From the NCBI GenBank assembly GCA_002471015.1, contig DKPB01000029.1, positions 71,665-135,664 on the forward strand: a stretch of DNA of 64,000 nucleotides, written 5' to 3'. The number at the start of each line of letters is the position of its first letter. Position 1 is the first letter of the stretch. Below the pieces are notes generated by a model, which did not search any database, was not told where the DNA came from, and saw only the letters and a list, made by a program, of their open reading frames with translations. This document shows, one piece after another, positions 17,469-25,799 of this stretch. Made by a program: the position numbers and the translations under genes. The stretch comes from Stenotrophomonas sp. UBA7346. Its GTDB lineage: Bacteria > Pseudomonadota > Gammaproteobacteria > Xanthomonadales > Xanthomonadaceae.

Positions 17469-18473
17469 TCAATGTTCATGCGCAGCCCCCGCCTTGCCGA
17501 TATCTGCCTTGACCACATAGCTCTGCTCGACCACGACCTGCTCGCCCACGCGCAGGCCGTCCTTGACCTCGACCTTGCCGGCATCGCGTGCACCCAACAC
17601 CACCGGGCGCGCGCTATACGTGTCACCGTCACGTACGAACACCACCTCGCGGCCTTCCATGGTCTGCAGTGCGGAAAGCGGCACGACAACCGCCGCCGGC
17701 TGCATCGCCACCACGATGCGCGCTTTCACCGCTGCCCCGGGCCGCCACAGGCCGTCGTCATTGCGCACGCTGGCACGGGCAACCGTGCTCTGGCTTGCGG
17801 TGGCGGTGCCCGGCAGCACGCGCTCCAGCGTGGTGCTCTGGCTGACGCCATCGGTCATGCGGGTCACCGTGACCGGTACGCCGGCAGTGATGTGCTGGGT
17901 GTCGTTGCCGAAGATATGCAGGTCCACCCACAGCTCGGACAGGTCGCCGATCTCGAACAGTGGCGTGCCCTCGCCCGCCACCGCGCCCACCTGCGCCTGC
18001 CGCGACAGCACCACACCGCTGATTGGTGCGCTGATGCTGTAGGTAGTCAGGCTGAGATTGCTGTCGATGCTGGCCAGGGTCTGGCCGGCGCTGACGCGAT
18101 CGCCGACGTTCGCGCGCAGCGAGCGGATCGGCCCGGGGAAGCGCGCCATCACCTGCGCCACCCGCCCATCCACCGGCGTCAGCAGGCCCTGCACCTCATG
18201 TTCATCGGCGATGGTGCCGGCCTGCACGGCAGCGCTGCGGATGCCGGATTGTTCGGCCATCGCGGCCTTGATGGTGGTGCGGTCGGTATCTGCTTCCTCG
18301 CCTTCTTCGTGGGGGTGACCGTCTGCTTCGCCGGCCTTTTTTTCATCGTGGTCATGACCAGCTTCTTCTGCCGCACCGGCACCGGCTTCAGCCACCGGCT
18401 TTGCACCGCAACCGACCAGCAACAGACTCATTGCCAGCACGCCGGCAGCTACAACATTCATCGGACGGCTCAT
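17469..18473 (-). CDS. czcB: Efflux RND periplasmic adaptor
   Basis: A 334-residue membrane-fusion protein joining CzcA to the outer-membrane channel. It has a lipoprotein signal (MSLLLVGC), a His/Glu/Asp-rich N-terminal segment (GHDHDEKKAGEADGHPHEEG) suited to binding metal, then the lipoyl/barrel-sandwich parts (VAQVMARFPGPIRSL, GDRVSAGQTLASI, SAPISGVVLSRQ) and the beta-barrel and C-terminal domain ending AGAAHEH. Its start overlaps the czcC stop by 4 bases; 32 bases separate it from czcA. It is shorter than classical CzcB. Confidence 0.93.
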   Translation of the reverse strand: MSRPMNVVAAGVLAMSLLLVGCGAKPVAEAGAGAAEEAGHDHDEKKAGEADGHPHEEGEEADTDRTTIKAAMAEQSGIRSAAVQAGTIADEHEVQGLLTPVDGRVAQVMARFPGPIRSLRANVGDRVSAGQTLASIDSNLSLTTYSISAPISGVVLSRQAQVGAVAGEGTPLFEIGDLSELWVDLHIFGNDTQHITAGVPVTVTRMTDGVSQSTTLERVLPGTATASQSTVARASVRNDDGLWRPGAAVKARIVVAMQPAAVVVPLSALQTMEGREVVFVRDGDTYSARPVVLGARDAGKVEVKDGLRVGEQVVVEQSYVVKADIGKAGAAHEH

Positions 18474-19750
18474 CGTGCGTTCTCCACGGCAACGGTTGCA
18501 TCGGTGGCCAGCATTCCCTGACCGGTGAGGCGCTGGATCTCGATCAGCGCGGTCTGTGCGGCGATGGCGGCGTCCAACTGGCGCTGCCGCGACTCAATGC
18601 GCATGGCCTGCAGCTGCGCCCACTCCATATAGCTGGCTGCACCGGCGCGCCATGCCTGCTCGGCGGCGCGCTCGGCCTTCTGCAACTGCGGCAGTACATC
18701 CGCCTGCATGCGCTGTACTTCAAGGCGTGCGGTGACATAGCGCCCGTGTGCCTCGGCCAGGGTGGCGTACAACTGCTGCTGGCGGGCCTGGCGTTGATAT
18801 GGCAGCAGGGCAAGATCCGCCTCGGCCTCGCGGATTTCCGGCGCGGCGCGGCGAGCGCTGCCGAGCGGGATGCTGAAGCCGCCGACCAGCGAGGTGGCGT
18901 TGTCGGCGCGACTGTTGCGCACGCCAACCTGCCAGCTCCAATCCGGACGGCTGCGGGTGCGCACCAGCTGCAGCTGGGCCTCGCGGATGCGCTGCTCGCC
19001 CAGCAGTTCGGCCAGCTCCGGTGCGCGTTGCAGATCGTCATTGAGCGATGCGAAATCACGCAGTGCCGGCAGCTGCAGCGCATCGCCACTCACCGCCTTG
19101 AAGTCAGGCGTACGCGCACCCCACAAAGCGGCCAGCGACAGCCGTGCTGCGCTGGCTTCTTCGATGGCACGATCGCGATCCAGTTCCGCCTGCGCCAGCA
19201 TTGCCTGCGCAGTGAACAGCACCGACTCCGGCGAGGCGCCGGCCTGCAGGCGCAGGCGCGCGGCAGCAACGGCTCGGCGGCGCTGCTCGATATCTGTATT
19301 GGCGATCTGCAGCGCTGCTTGCGCCTGCGCTACGGCGAGGTAGCGGCGCGCGGTTTCGGCAAGCAGATCCAGCCTGGCGGTGGCGCGCTGCGGTGCAAGT
19401 GCATCGATATTGGCCTGGGCCAACATGCGGCGCGCATCGAGCTTGTCGCCGCGCTCCAGCACACCGGACAGACTGACGGTGGCTTCGGCGCCCTGCACGC
19501 CACGGGCATCGCCGCTGCCGAGCAGGTTCTCCAGTTCCACGCCCAGCTGCATCGGCGGGCGCAGCAACGCGGCGTCGCGGCGGGCTTCAAGTACTGGGCG
19601 CTGCGCATCGATCAGACGCAGCTCGGGGTGATCAAGGGCAACGCGGACGATGGCATCGTCCAGCGTCAACGGCACAGCTGGCACCGGCACCTGCGCATAC
19701 GCGCGCGGCACCAGCGCAAAGGCGACAACCGCCGCCAGGCGCATCCACAT
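18470..19750 (-). CDS. czcC: TolC-family outer-membrane factor of metal efflux
   Basis: A 426-residue outer-membrane channel subunit. It has a signal peptide (MWMRLAAVVAFALVPRAYA-Q), then two repeats of long amphipathic helices rich in Ala, Gln, Arg and Glu, as in TolC/CzcC proteins. It completes the tripartite pump with CzcB and CzcA. The ATGA overlap with czcB shows translational coupling. It starts 54 bases after the His-rich small gene, so all four are probably one transcript. Confidence 0.92.
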   Translation of the reverse strand: MWMRLAAVVAFALVPRAYAQVPVPAVPLTLDDAIVRVALDHPELRLIDAQRPVLEARRDAALLRPPMQLGVELENLLGSGDARGVQGAEATVSLSGVLERGDKLDARRMLAQANIDALAPQRATARLDLLAETARRYLAVAQAQAALQIANTDIEQRRRAVAAARLRLQAGASPESVLFTAQAMLAQAELDRDRAIEEASAARLSLAALWGARTPDFKAVSGDALQLPALRDFASLNDDLQRAPELAELLGEQRIREAQLQLVRTRSRPDWSWQVGVRNSRADNATSLVGGFSIPLGSARRAAPEIREAEADLALLPYQRQARQQQLYATLAEAHGRYVTARLEVQRMQADVLPQLQKAERAAEQAWRAGAASYMEWAQLQAMRIESRQRQLDAAIAAQTALIEIQRLTGQGMLATDATVAVENAR

Positions 19751-19804
19751 GGGTTTCTCCAGATAGCAGGTTCAGACGTGGGGACCGGCCAAGGGGCCAG
19801 GGCG

Positions 19805-20188
19805 TCAGGCCGCTATCGGGGGGCGGAACAGGCTTTCGGTCGGGTGCGTGACCGCCTGCGTGCCCAGCATGGTCACCGCCTGCTGTGCGGGTGGTGATGC
19901 CACGGTCCAGGCGGGGGTGACGGTGGGCAGCACGCCGCCGTGGCCGTGGCAGTCCACGCAATGCACCAGCGCGTGCAGCAGCGCATTGGCGCTGTCTTCG
20001 GCATCCGGGGCGGTCGCCAGTTTGGCGTCGTCGTGCTCATGCACGTCGGCACCGATGTCGGTGTGTGCCAGCATGTGGATGTCGGTCAGTGCTGCGGCCA
20101 GCGAGGTACCGAACACGCCAATGCCGACCAGCGCCAGCATCAGCAGGCGCAGCAGGTGGAGGCGACGGTGGCGCAGGGATTGCAGCAT
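19805..20188 (-). CDS. His-rich small exported protein at the head of the czc operon (CzcI-like)
   Basis: A 127-residue protein with an N-terminal hydrophobic helix (LLRLLMLALVGIGVFG) followed by metal-ligand clusters: DIHMLAHTDIGADVHEHDD and HALVHCVDCHGHGG. The position before czcCBA and the His/Cys content recall CzcI of Cupriavidus czc, a periplasmic regulator; sequence similarity to CzcI itself cannot be claimed. It may bind or sense the metal in the periplasm. A TAGGCT box ends 6 nt before the ATG, with TTGTGT 18 bases further up, so the operon may begin here with a leaderless start. Confidence 0.72.
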   Translation of the reverse strand: MLQSLRHRRLHLLRLLMLALVGIGVFGTSLAAALTDIHMLAHTDIGADVHEHDDAKLATAPDAEDSANALLHALVHCVDCHGHGGVLPTVTPAWTVASPPAQQAVTMLGTQAVTHPTESLFRPPIAA

Positions 20189-20194
20189 TGGGGC

Positions 20195-20200
20195 AGCCTA
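20195..20200 (-). promoter_or_regulatory. -10-like box (TAGGCT) of the czc operon
   Basis: TAGGCT on the minus strand ends 6 nt before the CzcI-like ATG; TTGTGT lies 18 bases upstream as a possible -35. The spacer is slightly longer than ideal. Confidence 0.4.
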
Positions 20201-20255
20201 GCCGGTGCTTGCGGGGTTACACAATCGCAGTGCGGAGGCGGGGGTTCAGCTGTGC

Positions 20256-20552
20256 GCTGTTGCCCCTCCCCTTTTGGCATAGCCAAGGGGGAGGCTTAGA
20301 GGGGGGCTTTGTTTGTTGCAGTTGCACCTGCGGTGCTCCCCCTCTCCCCAACCCCTCTCCCGCAAGGGGAGAGGGTCTTTAGAACGCTGCGAGCGCAAGC
20401 ACCCTCTGTAATTGCAGCTGTAGCCCCTCTCCCCTTGCGGGAGAGGGGTTGGGGAGAGGGGTGGCTTTGGCTTTGGCTTATCGCCCGGGATTTCTGCCAA
20501 GAGCACCCCTCCCCGACCCTCCCCTGCGCGTTGCGCAAGGGAGGGAGCAGAG
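20256..20552. repeat. Cluster of G/C-rich inverted repeats
   Basis: The 367 bases between the czc operon and the DUF885 gene contain no gene. There are four hairpin-forming blocks: CCCCTCCCC/GGGGGAGG near 20262-20301, CCCTCTCCC-GCAA-GGGGAGAGGG near 20350-20373, a second such pair near 20425-20456, and a GAGCACCCCTCCCC...GGGAGGG block near 20499-20550. The inner two are inverted copies of each other. Confidence 0.75.
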
Positions 20553-20555
20553 CAA

Positions 20556-22340
20556 TCACTTCGCCGCCTTGCGCTCGGCGATATAAGCGTTGATCTGCTG
20601 CTCCAGCACCGACAGCGGCACCGAGCCCTGCTTGAGCACGGCGTCGTGGAAGCCCTTGATGTCGAACTTGTCGCCCAGTTCCTTCTCGGCCTTCTCGCGC
20701 AGCTTGACGATGGTGATCTCGCCCAGCTTGTAGCTCAGTGCCTGGCCCGGCCAGGAAATGTAGCGGTCCACCTCGGTGGTCACCTCGTGCTCGCTGAGCG
20801 CGGTGTGGTCACGCAGGTAGGCGATCGCACGGTCGCGGTCCCAGCCGTAGTGGTGCACGCCGGTGTCAATCACCAGGCGGCAGGCGCGCCACATTTCATA
20901 GGTCAGCCGGCCGAAGTCTTCATACGGTGTCTGGTAGATGCCCATGTCGACGCCAAGCTTCTCGGTGTACAGGCCCCAGCCTTCGCCATAGGCCGAGATA
21001 TACGCATTGCGGCGGAACTCGGGCTGGCCGGTCTGCTCGGCAGCCAGTGCGCCCTGCAGGGCGTGGCCGGGGTCGGACTCATGCAGGGTCAGGGCCGGCA
21101 GGTTGTACAACGGGCGCGCCGGCAGGTTGTAGGTATTGAGCCAGTAGGTGCCCATGCCGCCACGGCCGGCGGTCCAGAACGGTGCGATATCCGGCGGCAC
21201 CGGCACGATGGTGAAGCGGGCGCGCGGCAAGGTCATGTACTTGCCGATGACGCCGTCCACGCGCTTGGAGATCCACGCCGCACGCCACAGCAGCTCGTCG
21301 GGGGTCTTGGCGTAGAACTGCGGGTCGGTGCGCAGGAACTCCAGGAAGTCGGCAAAGCGGGTCTGCTCGCTCTTACCCTTGAAGCCCACCTTGTCGATGA
21401 TGGCGTTCATTTCGCGCTGGATGCGGTTGACCTCGGACAGGCCCTGCGCATGGATCTGCTGCGGGCTCAGGTCCAGGGTGACGTATTCGCGGATCTGCGC
21501 CTGGTAGAACTCCTTGCCACCGGGCATCGCCTCGGCTGCCAGGGTGGTGCGCGACTGCGGCACATATTCCTGGCGGTAGAAGGTCAGCAGCTTGCCGAAG
21601 GCCGGCACCACGCTGCCGCTGATGGCCTGCCTGGCATCGGCCTGCAGCTTGGCCTGCTCGGCAGCGGGAATGCTGCTGGGCAGCTTCTTCAGCGGCTCGT
21701 ACAACGGCGACTCGGTCGGGTCCTTCAACTCGGCCACGGTCGAGATCGACACGTCGCGCCCTTCCAGCACCGCACGCGGCACACTGAAACCACGGGCAAG
21801 GCCGGCGCGCATATTGACCATCTGCTGGTCGAAGTAACGCGGCACATCGTTCAGGCGCGCGATGTAGTTGCGATAGTCCTGCGCGGTCTTCATCTCGCGC
21901 CGGGCCATGAAGCTGAGGTTGGACCAGAACGAGGAGTCCGAGTTGAACGGCATCTCGTAGCTGCGCAGGCGCACCTCTTCGGCCAGGCTTTCCACCTGGT
22001 ACTTGTAAATGGCGTAGTTGACCTGGTTCTCGGCCGACAGCTTGGCCGGGTCGATGGCCTTGAGCTGGGCCAGCACGTCGTCCCAAACCTTCAACCGCGC
22101 CTGCTGGGCGGCTGCACCCACATCCGGCAGCCGGGTGCTGCTGGCCGGGGCGTCGCTGTCCTCGCTGGCTTCACCGCCGCCGGTCTGGCGCCAGGCCCAC
22201 TCCTTCTCGTAGATCGCCTTGAACTGGTCGTCCAGGCCCTGCGAGGCCAAGGTGGCCGGCGCCGACGGGGCAGCGGCAAAGGCGGGCGTGGCGCTGAGGC
22301 CAAGGGTGAGCAGCAAGGCAACGGTCAACGGCGATTTCAC
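20556..22340 (-). CDS. DUF885 family zinc peptidase, exported
   Basis: A 594-residue DUF885 protein, a family related to metallopeptidases. It has a signal peptide (SPLTVALLLTLGLSATPAFA) and the zinc-ligand motif TLHESDPGHALQ (H-E-x4-G-H), with downstream Glu/Tyr blocks AYGEGWGLYTEKLG and TYEMWRACRLVIDTGVH that are usual for the family. It probably hydrolyses peptides in the periplasm. Translation starts at a GTG (22340) with GGGGAAT upstream. It follows the LABN/glycosyltransferase genes after 110 bases and may be transcribed separately. Confidence 0.9.
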   Translation of the reverse strand: MKSPLTVALLLTLGLSATPAFAAAPSAPATLASQGLDDQFKAIYEKEWAWRQTGGGEASEDSDAPASSTRLPDVGAAAQQARLKVWDDVLAQLKAIDPAKLSAENQVNYAIYKYQVESLAEEVRLRSYEMPFNSDSSFWSNLSFMARREMKTAQDYRNYIARLNDVPRYFDQQMVNMRAGLARGFSVPRAVLEGRDVSISTVAELKDPTESPLYEPLKKLPSSIPAAEQAKLQADARQAISGSVVPAFGKLLTFYRQEYVPQSRTTLAAEAMPGGKEFYQAQIREYVTLDLSPQQIHAQGLSEVNRIQREMNAIIDKVGFKGKSEQTRFADFLEFLRTDPQFYAKTPDELLWRAAWISKRVDGVIGKYMTLPRARFTIVPVPPDIAPFWTAGRGGMGTYWLNTYNLPARPLYNLPALTLHESDPGHALQGALAAEQTGQPEFRRNAYISAYGEGWGLYTEKLGVDMGIYQTPYEDFGRLTYEMWRACRLVIDTGVHHYGWDRDRAIAYLRDHTALSEHEVTTEVDRYISWPGQALSYKLGEITIVKLREKAEKELGDKFDIKGFHDAVLKQGSVPLSVLEQQINAYIAERKAAK

Positions 22341-22450
22341 GGTCAGGATTCCCCAGATGGTTCAGGTCTCCCGGATCATCGCATTGAAGTTGCCGCCCGA
22401 CCTAGACGGATTCGGGCGGCAAACCGCCGGATTTGGGCATAGTTGCCCGC

Positions 22451-22786
22451 TCAGTGACCGGCCTTGTCGCGCTGCCAGCCGCGGTGCTTGATGTCCAGGC
22501 GCAGGCTGTAGAGCGCGGTGAAGGCCGGGAACAGGTTCTGCACCACGCCCACCGCATCCTGCTTGGACGAGAACAGGAAGTAGCTCAGCGTCATCAGGCT
22601 GCCGAGCACGCTCATGTACCAGAACAGGCGCGGGATGACCGGCTTGCCGGCGCGGCGCGAGGCGACGAACTGCACCAGCCAGCGGCCGCCGAACATCAGC
22701 GCGCCGGTCAGGCCGATCAGCTTCCACGGCGACATATGCACGCCGGTCCACTCCAGCCAGGCCAGCGGTTGGTTCATGAACTCCAT
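22451..22786 (-). CDS. Lipid-A-disaccharide synthase N-terminal-like (LABN) membrane protein
   Basis: A 111-residue membrane protein with the LABN domain: WKLIGLTGALMFGGRWLVQFV, a basic ASRRAGKPVIPRLFWYMS loop, and LMTLSYFLFSSKQDAVGVVQNLF. It has three predicted helices. LABN proteins accompany glycosyltransferases that modify lipid-linked sugars in the envelope. Two bases separate it from the upstream glycosyltransferase, so they are probably co-translated and work together on a polyprenyl- or lipid-A-linked sugar (inference). Confidence 0.88.
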   Translation of the reverse strand: MEFMNQPLAWLEWTGVHMSPWKLIGLTGALMFGGRWLVQFVASRRAGKPVIPRLFWYMSVLGSLMTLSYFLFSSKQDAVGVVQNLFPAFTALYSLRLDIKHRGWQRDKAGH

Positions 22787-22788
22787 GC

Positions 22789-23511
22789 TCAGACCTCTTC
22801 CACCGCGGTGCGCTTGGAACGGGTGATCAACCAGGCCACGCCACGCAGGTCGCGGATGCCCACCAGCGCGCGGCCCAGGTTGTTGTACTTGGACACGCCG
22901 GCGGTGCGGTGGCGGTGGTTGACCGGCACGCTGACCGTCTTCCAGCCGGCACGCTGCATCAGCGCCGGCAGGTAACGGTGCATGTGGTCGAAGTACGGCA
23001 GGTCGAGGAAGGCCGCACGCTCGAACAGCTTGATGCCGCAGCCGGTGTCCGGGGTGTCATCGCGCAGCATGCGTGCGCGGATGGCGTTGGCCCACTTGCT
23101 GGCCCAGCGCTTGCTGCCCGAGTCCTGGCGGTTGACGCGCCAGCCGGCGAACAGCCGCACCTGCGCATCGGCCTTGGCGCGTGCAGCCAGCAGCTTGGGA
23201 ATATCGGCCGGGTCGTTCTGGCCGTCGCCGTCCAGGGTGGCGATCCACGGCGCGCGCGCTGCCTTCACCCCGGTGCGCACGGCCGTGCTCTGGCCGCTCT
23301 GGCTGACGTGGTGCAGCACCCGCAGTTCCGGGTTGGTGGCCTTCAGTGCCTGCAGTACCTGCAGGCTGTCGTCCTTGGAGTTGTCGTCGACGTAGACGAT
23401 CTCGAAGTCGATCTGGCCGCGCAGGGCGGCGGTGATTTCGTTGACCAGCGGCGTGACATTGTCGCGTTCGTTGAAGACTGGCACGACGACCGAGAGGGCA
23501 GGCTGGTTCAT
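22789..23511 (-). CDS. Family 2 glycosyltransferase (dolichol-phosphate mannosyltransferase type)
   Basis: A 240-residue GT-A glycosyltransferase. The N-terminus ALSVVVPVFNERDNV and the first Asp motif VYVDDNSKDDSL bind the nucleotide-sugar; ATLDGDGQNDPADIP holds the DxD-type metal motif. The C-terminus lacks membrane helices (it ends KRTAVEEV), unlike ArnC, so the partner LABN protein may anchor it. Products of this type transfer a sugar to a polyprenyl phosphate. It sits between an epimerase and the LABN gene. Confidence 0.9.
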   Translation of the reverse strand: MNQPALSVVVPVFNERDNVTPLVNEITAALRGQIDFEIVYVDDNSKDDSLQVLQALKATNPELRVLHHVSQSGQSTAVRTGVKAARAPWIATLDGDGQNDPADIPKLLAARAKADAQVRLFAGWRVNRQDSGSKRWASKWANAIRARMLRDDTPDTGCGIKLFERAAFLDLPYFDHMHRYLPALMQRAGWKTVSVPVNHRHRTAGVSKYNNLGRALVGIRDLRGVAWLITRSKRTAVEEV

Positions 23512-23585
23512 GACGCGGTTCCGGTTGCTTTACGTATTCAGGAAGACCGCGCATTTTCCTGTTCGCGTATTAGCGGAACATGAAA

Positions 23586-24551
23586 TCAGGCACGCGGTCC
23601 GAAATATCCACGGCACCACTCCACCACCGGCGGCAGGCCGACTTCGATCGGCGTGCGCGGCGCATAGCCGAACGCCGCCTGGGCGCGCGCGGTGTCGGCC
23701 ATGGTTTCCACCATGTCGCCCGGCTGCATCGGCTTGTAGACCTTGTGCACCGGGAGCCCCGCGGCCGAGGCGATCACGTCGATGAAGTATTCCAGTTCCA
23801 CCGGGGTGTGGTTGCCCAGGTTGAACACCTGGTGGGGTGTGGCCTGGACGGAGGGATGCGACAGCGCCCCGAGGATACCGGCGACGATGTCGGAAACATG
23901 TGTGAAGTCGCGCCGCATGTGGCCGTTGTTGAACACATCGATGCTGCGCCCGGCCAGCACTGCGCGCGCGAACAGCAGCGGCGCCATGTCCGGCCGGCCC
24001 CACGGGCCGTAGACGGTGAAAAAGCGCAGGCCGGTGGCCTTCAGGCCGTACAGCTGCGCATAGGTATAGGCCATCAACTCGTTGGCCGCCTTGGTGGCCG
24101 CGTACAGCGAGCGCGGCTGGTCCACGCGCTGGTCTTCAGAGAACGGCGGCGTGGCCGAGTTGCCATACACCGAGCTGCTGGACGCATACACCAGGTGTTG
24201 CACGCCACGGTGGCGGCACAGCTCCAGCATGTTGACGAAGCCAACCAGGTTGCTGTCGACGTAGGCGTGCGGGTTTTCCAGCGAATAGCGCACGCCGGCC
24301 TGCGCGGCCAGGTGGATCACCTGGGTCGGCTGGATTTCATCGAACAGCGCAGCCAGGCCGTCGCGGTCGGTGAGGTCGAGCACGCGCAGATCCAGTTGCG
24401 GGCACAGCGCGGCCACCCGATCGCGCTTGAGCTGCGGGTCGTAGTAGTCGTTGAAGTTGTCCAGCCCCACCACGCGCTCGCCGCGCGCCGCCAGGGCCTG
24501 GCAGGTATAGGCACCAATGAAGCCGGCCGCGCCGGTGACCAGTACCGTCAT
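23586..24551 (-). CDS. NAD-dependent sugar epimerase (UDP-glucuronate 4-epimerase-like)
   Basis: A 321-residue extended short-chain dehydrogenase. It has the NAD motif VTGAAGFIGAYTCQAL, the loop DNFNDYYDPQLKRDR characteristic of UDP-glucuronate 4-epimerases, the catalytic Ser-rich YASSSSVYGN and the YxxxK motif YAATKAANE. It probably supplies an epimerised nucleotide-sugar (galacturonate type) for the neighbouring glycosyltransferase. Its start overlaps the stop of the HHH gene by 4 bases (ATGA). The exact sugar is not proven. Confidence 0.9.
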   Translation of the reverse strand: MTVLVTGAAGFIGAYTCQALAARGERVVGLDNFNDYYDPQLKRDRVAALCPQLDLRVLDLTDRDGLAALFDEIQPTQVIHLAAQAGVRYSLENPHAYVDSNLVGFVNMLELCRHRGVQHLVYASSSSVYGNSATPPFSEDQRVDQPRSLYAATKAANELMAYTYAQLYGLKATGLRFFTVYGPWGRPDMAPLLFARAVLAGRSIDVFNNGHMRRDFTHVSDIVAGILGALSHPSVQATPHQVFNLGNHTPVELEYFIDVIASAAGLPVHKVYKPMQPGDMVETMADTARAQAAFGYAPRTPIEVGLPPVVEWCRGYFGPRA

Positions 24552-24850
24552 AGCGTCATCGGCTCCCGCGCCAGGGTGGCCTTGCGCTCCTTGCTATAGG
24601 CCCACCACGGCTGCGGTGCTTCGCCGCCCAGGAAGCGGACGACGGACAGGAACACGTCGATCACGCAGGGGTCATGCACCACGCCGGTCTTCAGGCAGAG
24701 CTGGGCGTACATATCGTAGGGATCACGCCCGCGCAGGTGCGCGGGTACCCGGATCCCGATCAGACGGAGATCCTTTTCACAGGCCGGCCCGACATTCGGC
24801 AGGTCGGTCAGACGCAACAGATGATTGCGATCGACCTTGGAGGGGTTCAT
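24548..24850 (-). CDS. Helix-hairpin-helix protein (Cdd1/mitomycin-resistance-like)
   Basis: A 100-residue protein with one helix-hairpin-helix-like segment near the N-terminus (LLRLTDLPNVGPACEKDLRLIG) and a conserved DPYDMYAQLCLKTGVVHDPCVIDVFLSVVRF core, as in the Cdd1 / 'mitomycin resistance' family. The HHH hints at DNA or protein binding but the role is unknown. GGAGGG lies before the ATG at 24850. It starts 34 bases after parB and overlaps the epimerase start, linking the par and envelope-sugar genes in one leftward string. Confidence 0.85.
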   Translation of the reverse strand: MNPSKVDRNHLLRLTDLPNVGPACEKDLRLIGIRVPAHLRGRDPYDMYAQLCLKTGVVHDPCVIDVFLSVVRFLGGEAPQPWWAYSKERKATLAREPMTL

Positions 24851-24884
24851 TGCCTTGCTTGCACCTCGGTGGGGAACAGGAGCG

Positions 24885-25799
24885 TCAGCCTTGCTGGCGC
24901 GTGCGCAGCCGCTCCAGCACGCCGTCCAGCGTGTCCAGATCGGTGTAGTGGATGACCAGCTTGCCCTTGCCGCCACGGCCATGGCTGATCGCCACCTTGG
25001 CCCCCAGCGACTCGGACAGCTCGGTTTCCAGCGATGCGATATCGGCCTGCGGCGCGCTCGGCGCCGGCTTGGCCTTGCGGGCACCCGGCACCTTGCCGGC
25101 TGCAAACTGCTGGGCGCGGTGTTCCACCTCGCGCACCGACCAGCCCTGCTCGGCGGCTTCTTCGGCCAGCTTGGTGGCCAGCTCCGGCGCCAGCGTCAGC
25201 AGCGCGCGGGCATGGCCCATTTCCAGCCGGCGGGTTTCCAGCAGCACGCGCACGCCGATCGGCAGATCGATCAGGCGCAGCAGGTTGGACACCGAGGCCC
25301 GGGAACGGCCAACGGCCTGTGCGGCTTCGGCATGGGTCAGCGAGAACTCGCTGACCAGCCGCGCCAGCGCTTCGGCTTCTTCCAGCGGGTTGAGGTCTTC
25401 GCGCTGGATGTTCTCGATCAGCGCCATCGCGATGACGGTGCGGTCTTCCAGCTCGCGCACCACCACCGGCACTTCGTCCAGCCCGGCCAGGCGCGAGGCG
25501 CGCCAACGGCGTTCACCGGCGATGATTTCGTAATTGCCGCCGGCGATCTGGCGCACCAGGATCGGCTGGATGATGCCCTGCGCCTTGATCGACTCGGACA
25601 GCTCGGCCAGCTTGGACTCGTCCATGTCGCGGCGCGGCTGGTACTTGCCGGGCTGCAGCTGGTCGATGGGCAGCTTGCGCAGCACTTCGCCGGGTTGCGG
25701 CTCGGCGACGGCGGCGACGGTGACTGGGGTTACCGCACCCTTGGGGCCCAGCAGGGCATCAAGACCACGGCCAAGACCGCGCTTTTTCGCTGCACTCAT
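24885..25799 (-). CDS. parB: Chromosome partitioning protein ParB
   Basis: A 304-residue ParB/Spo0J protein that binds parS and spreads as a CTP-dependent clamp to guide origin segregation. It has an N-terminal basic segment (KKRGLGRGLDALLG), the CTP-binding motif GERRWRASR, ENIQREDLNPLEEAEAL, an HTH (THAEAAQAVGRSRASVSNLLRLIDLP) and a C-terminal dimerisation domain. Its ATG overlaps the parA stop by one base (TGATG). No canonical parS was noticed in this window. Confidence 0.97.
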   Translation of the reverse strand: MSAAKKRGLGRGLDALLGPKGAVTPVTVAAVAEPQPGEVLRKLPIDQLQPGKYQPRRDMDESKLAELSESIKAQGIIQPILVRQIAGGNYEIIAGERRWRASRLAGLDEVPVVVRELEDRTVIAMALIENIQREDLNPLEEAEALARLVSEFSLTHAEAAQAVGRSRASVSNLLRLIDLPIGVRVLLETRRLEMGHARALLTLAPELATKLAEEAAEQGWSVREVEHRAQQFAAGKVPGARKAKPAPSAPQADIASLETELSESLGAKVAISHGRGGKGKLVIHYTDLDTLDGVLERLRTRQQG

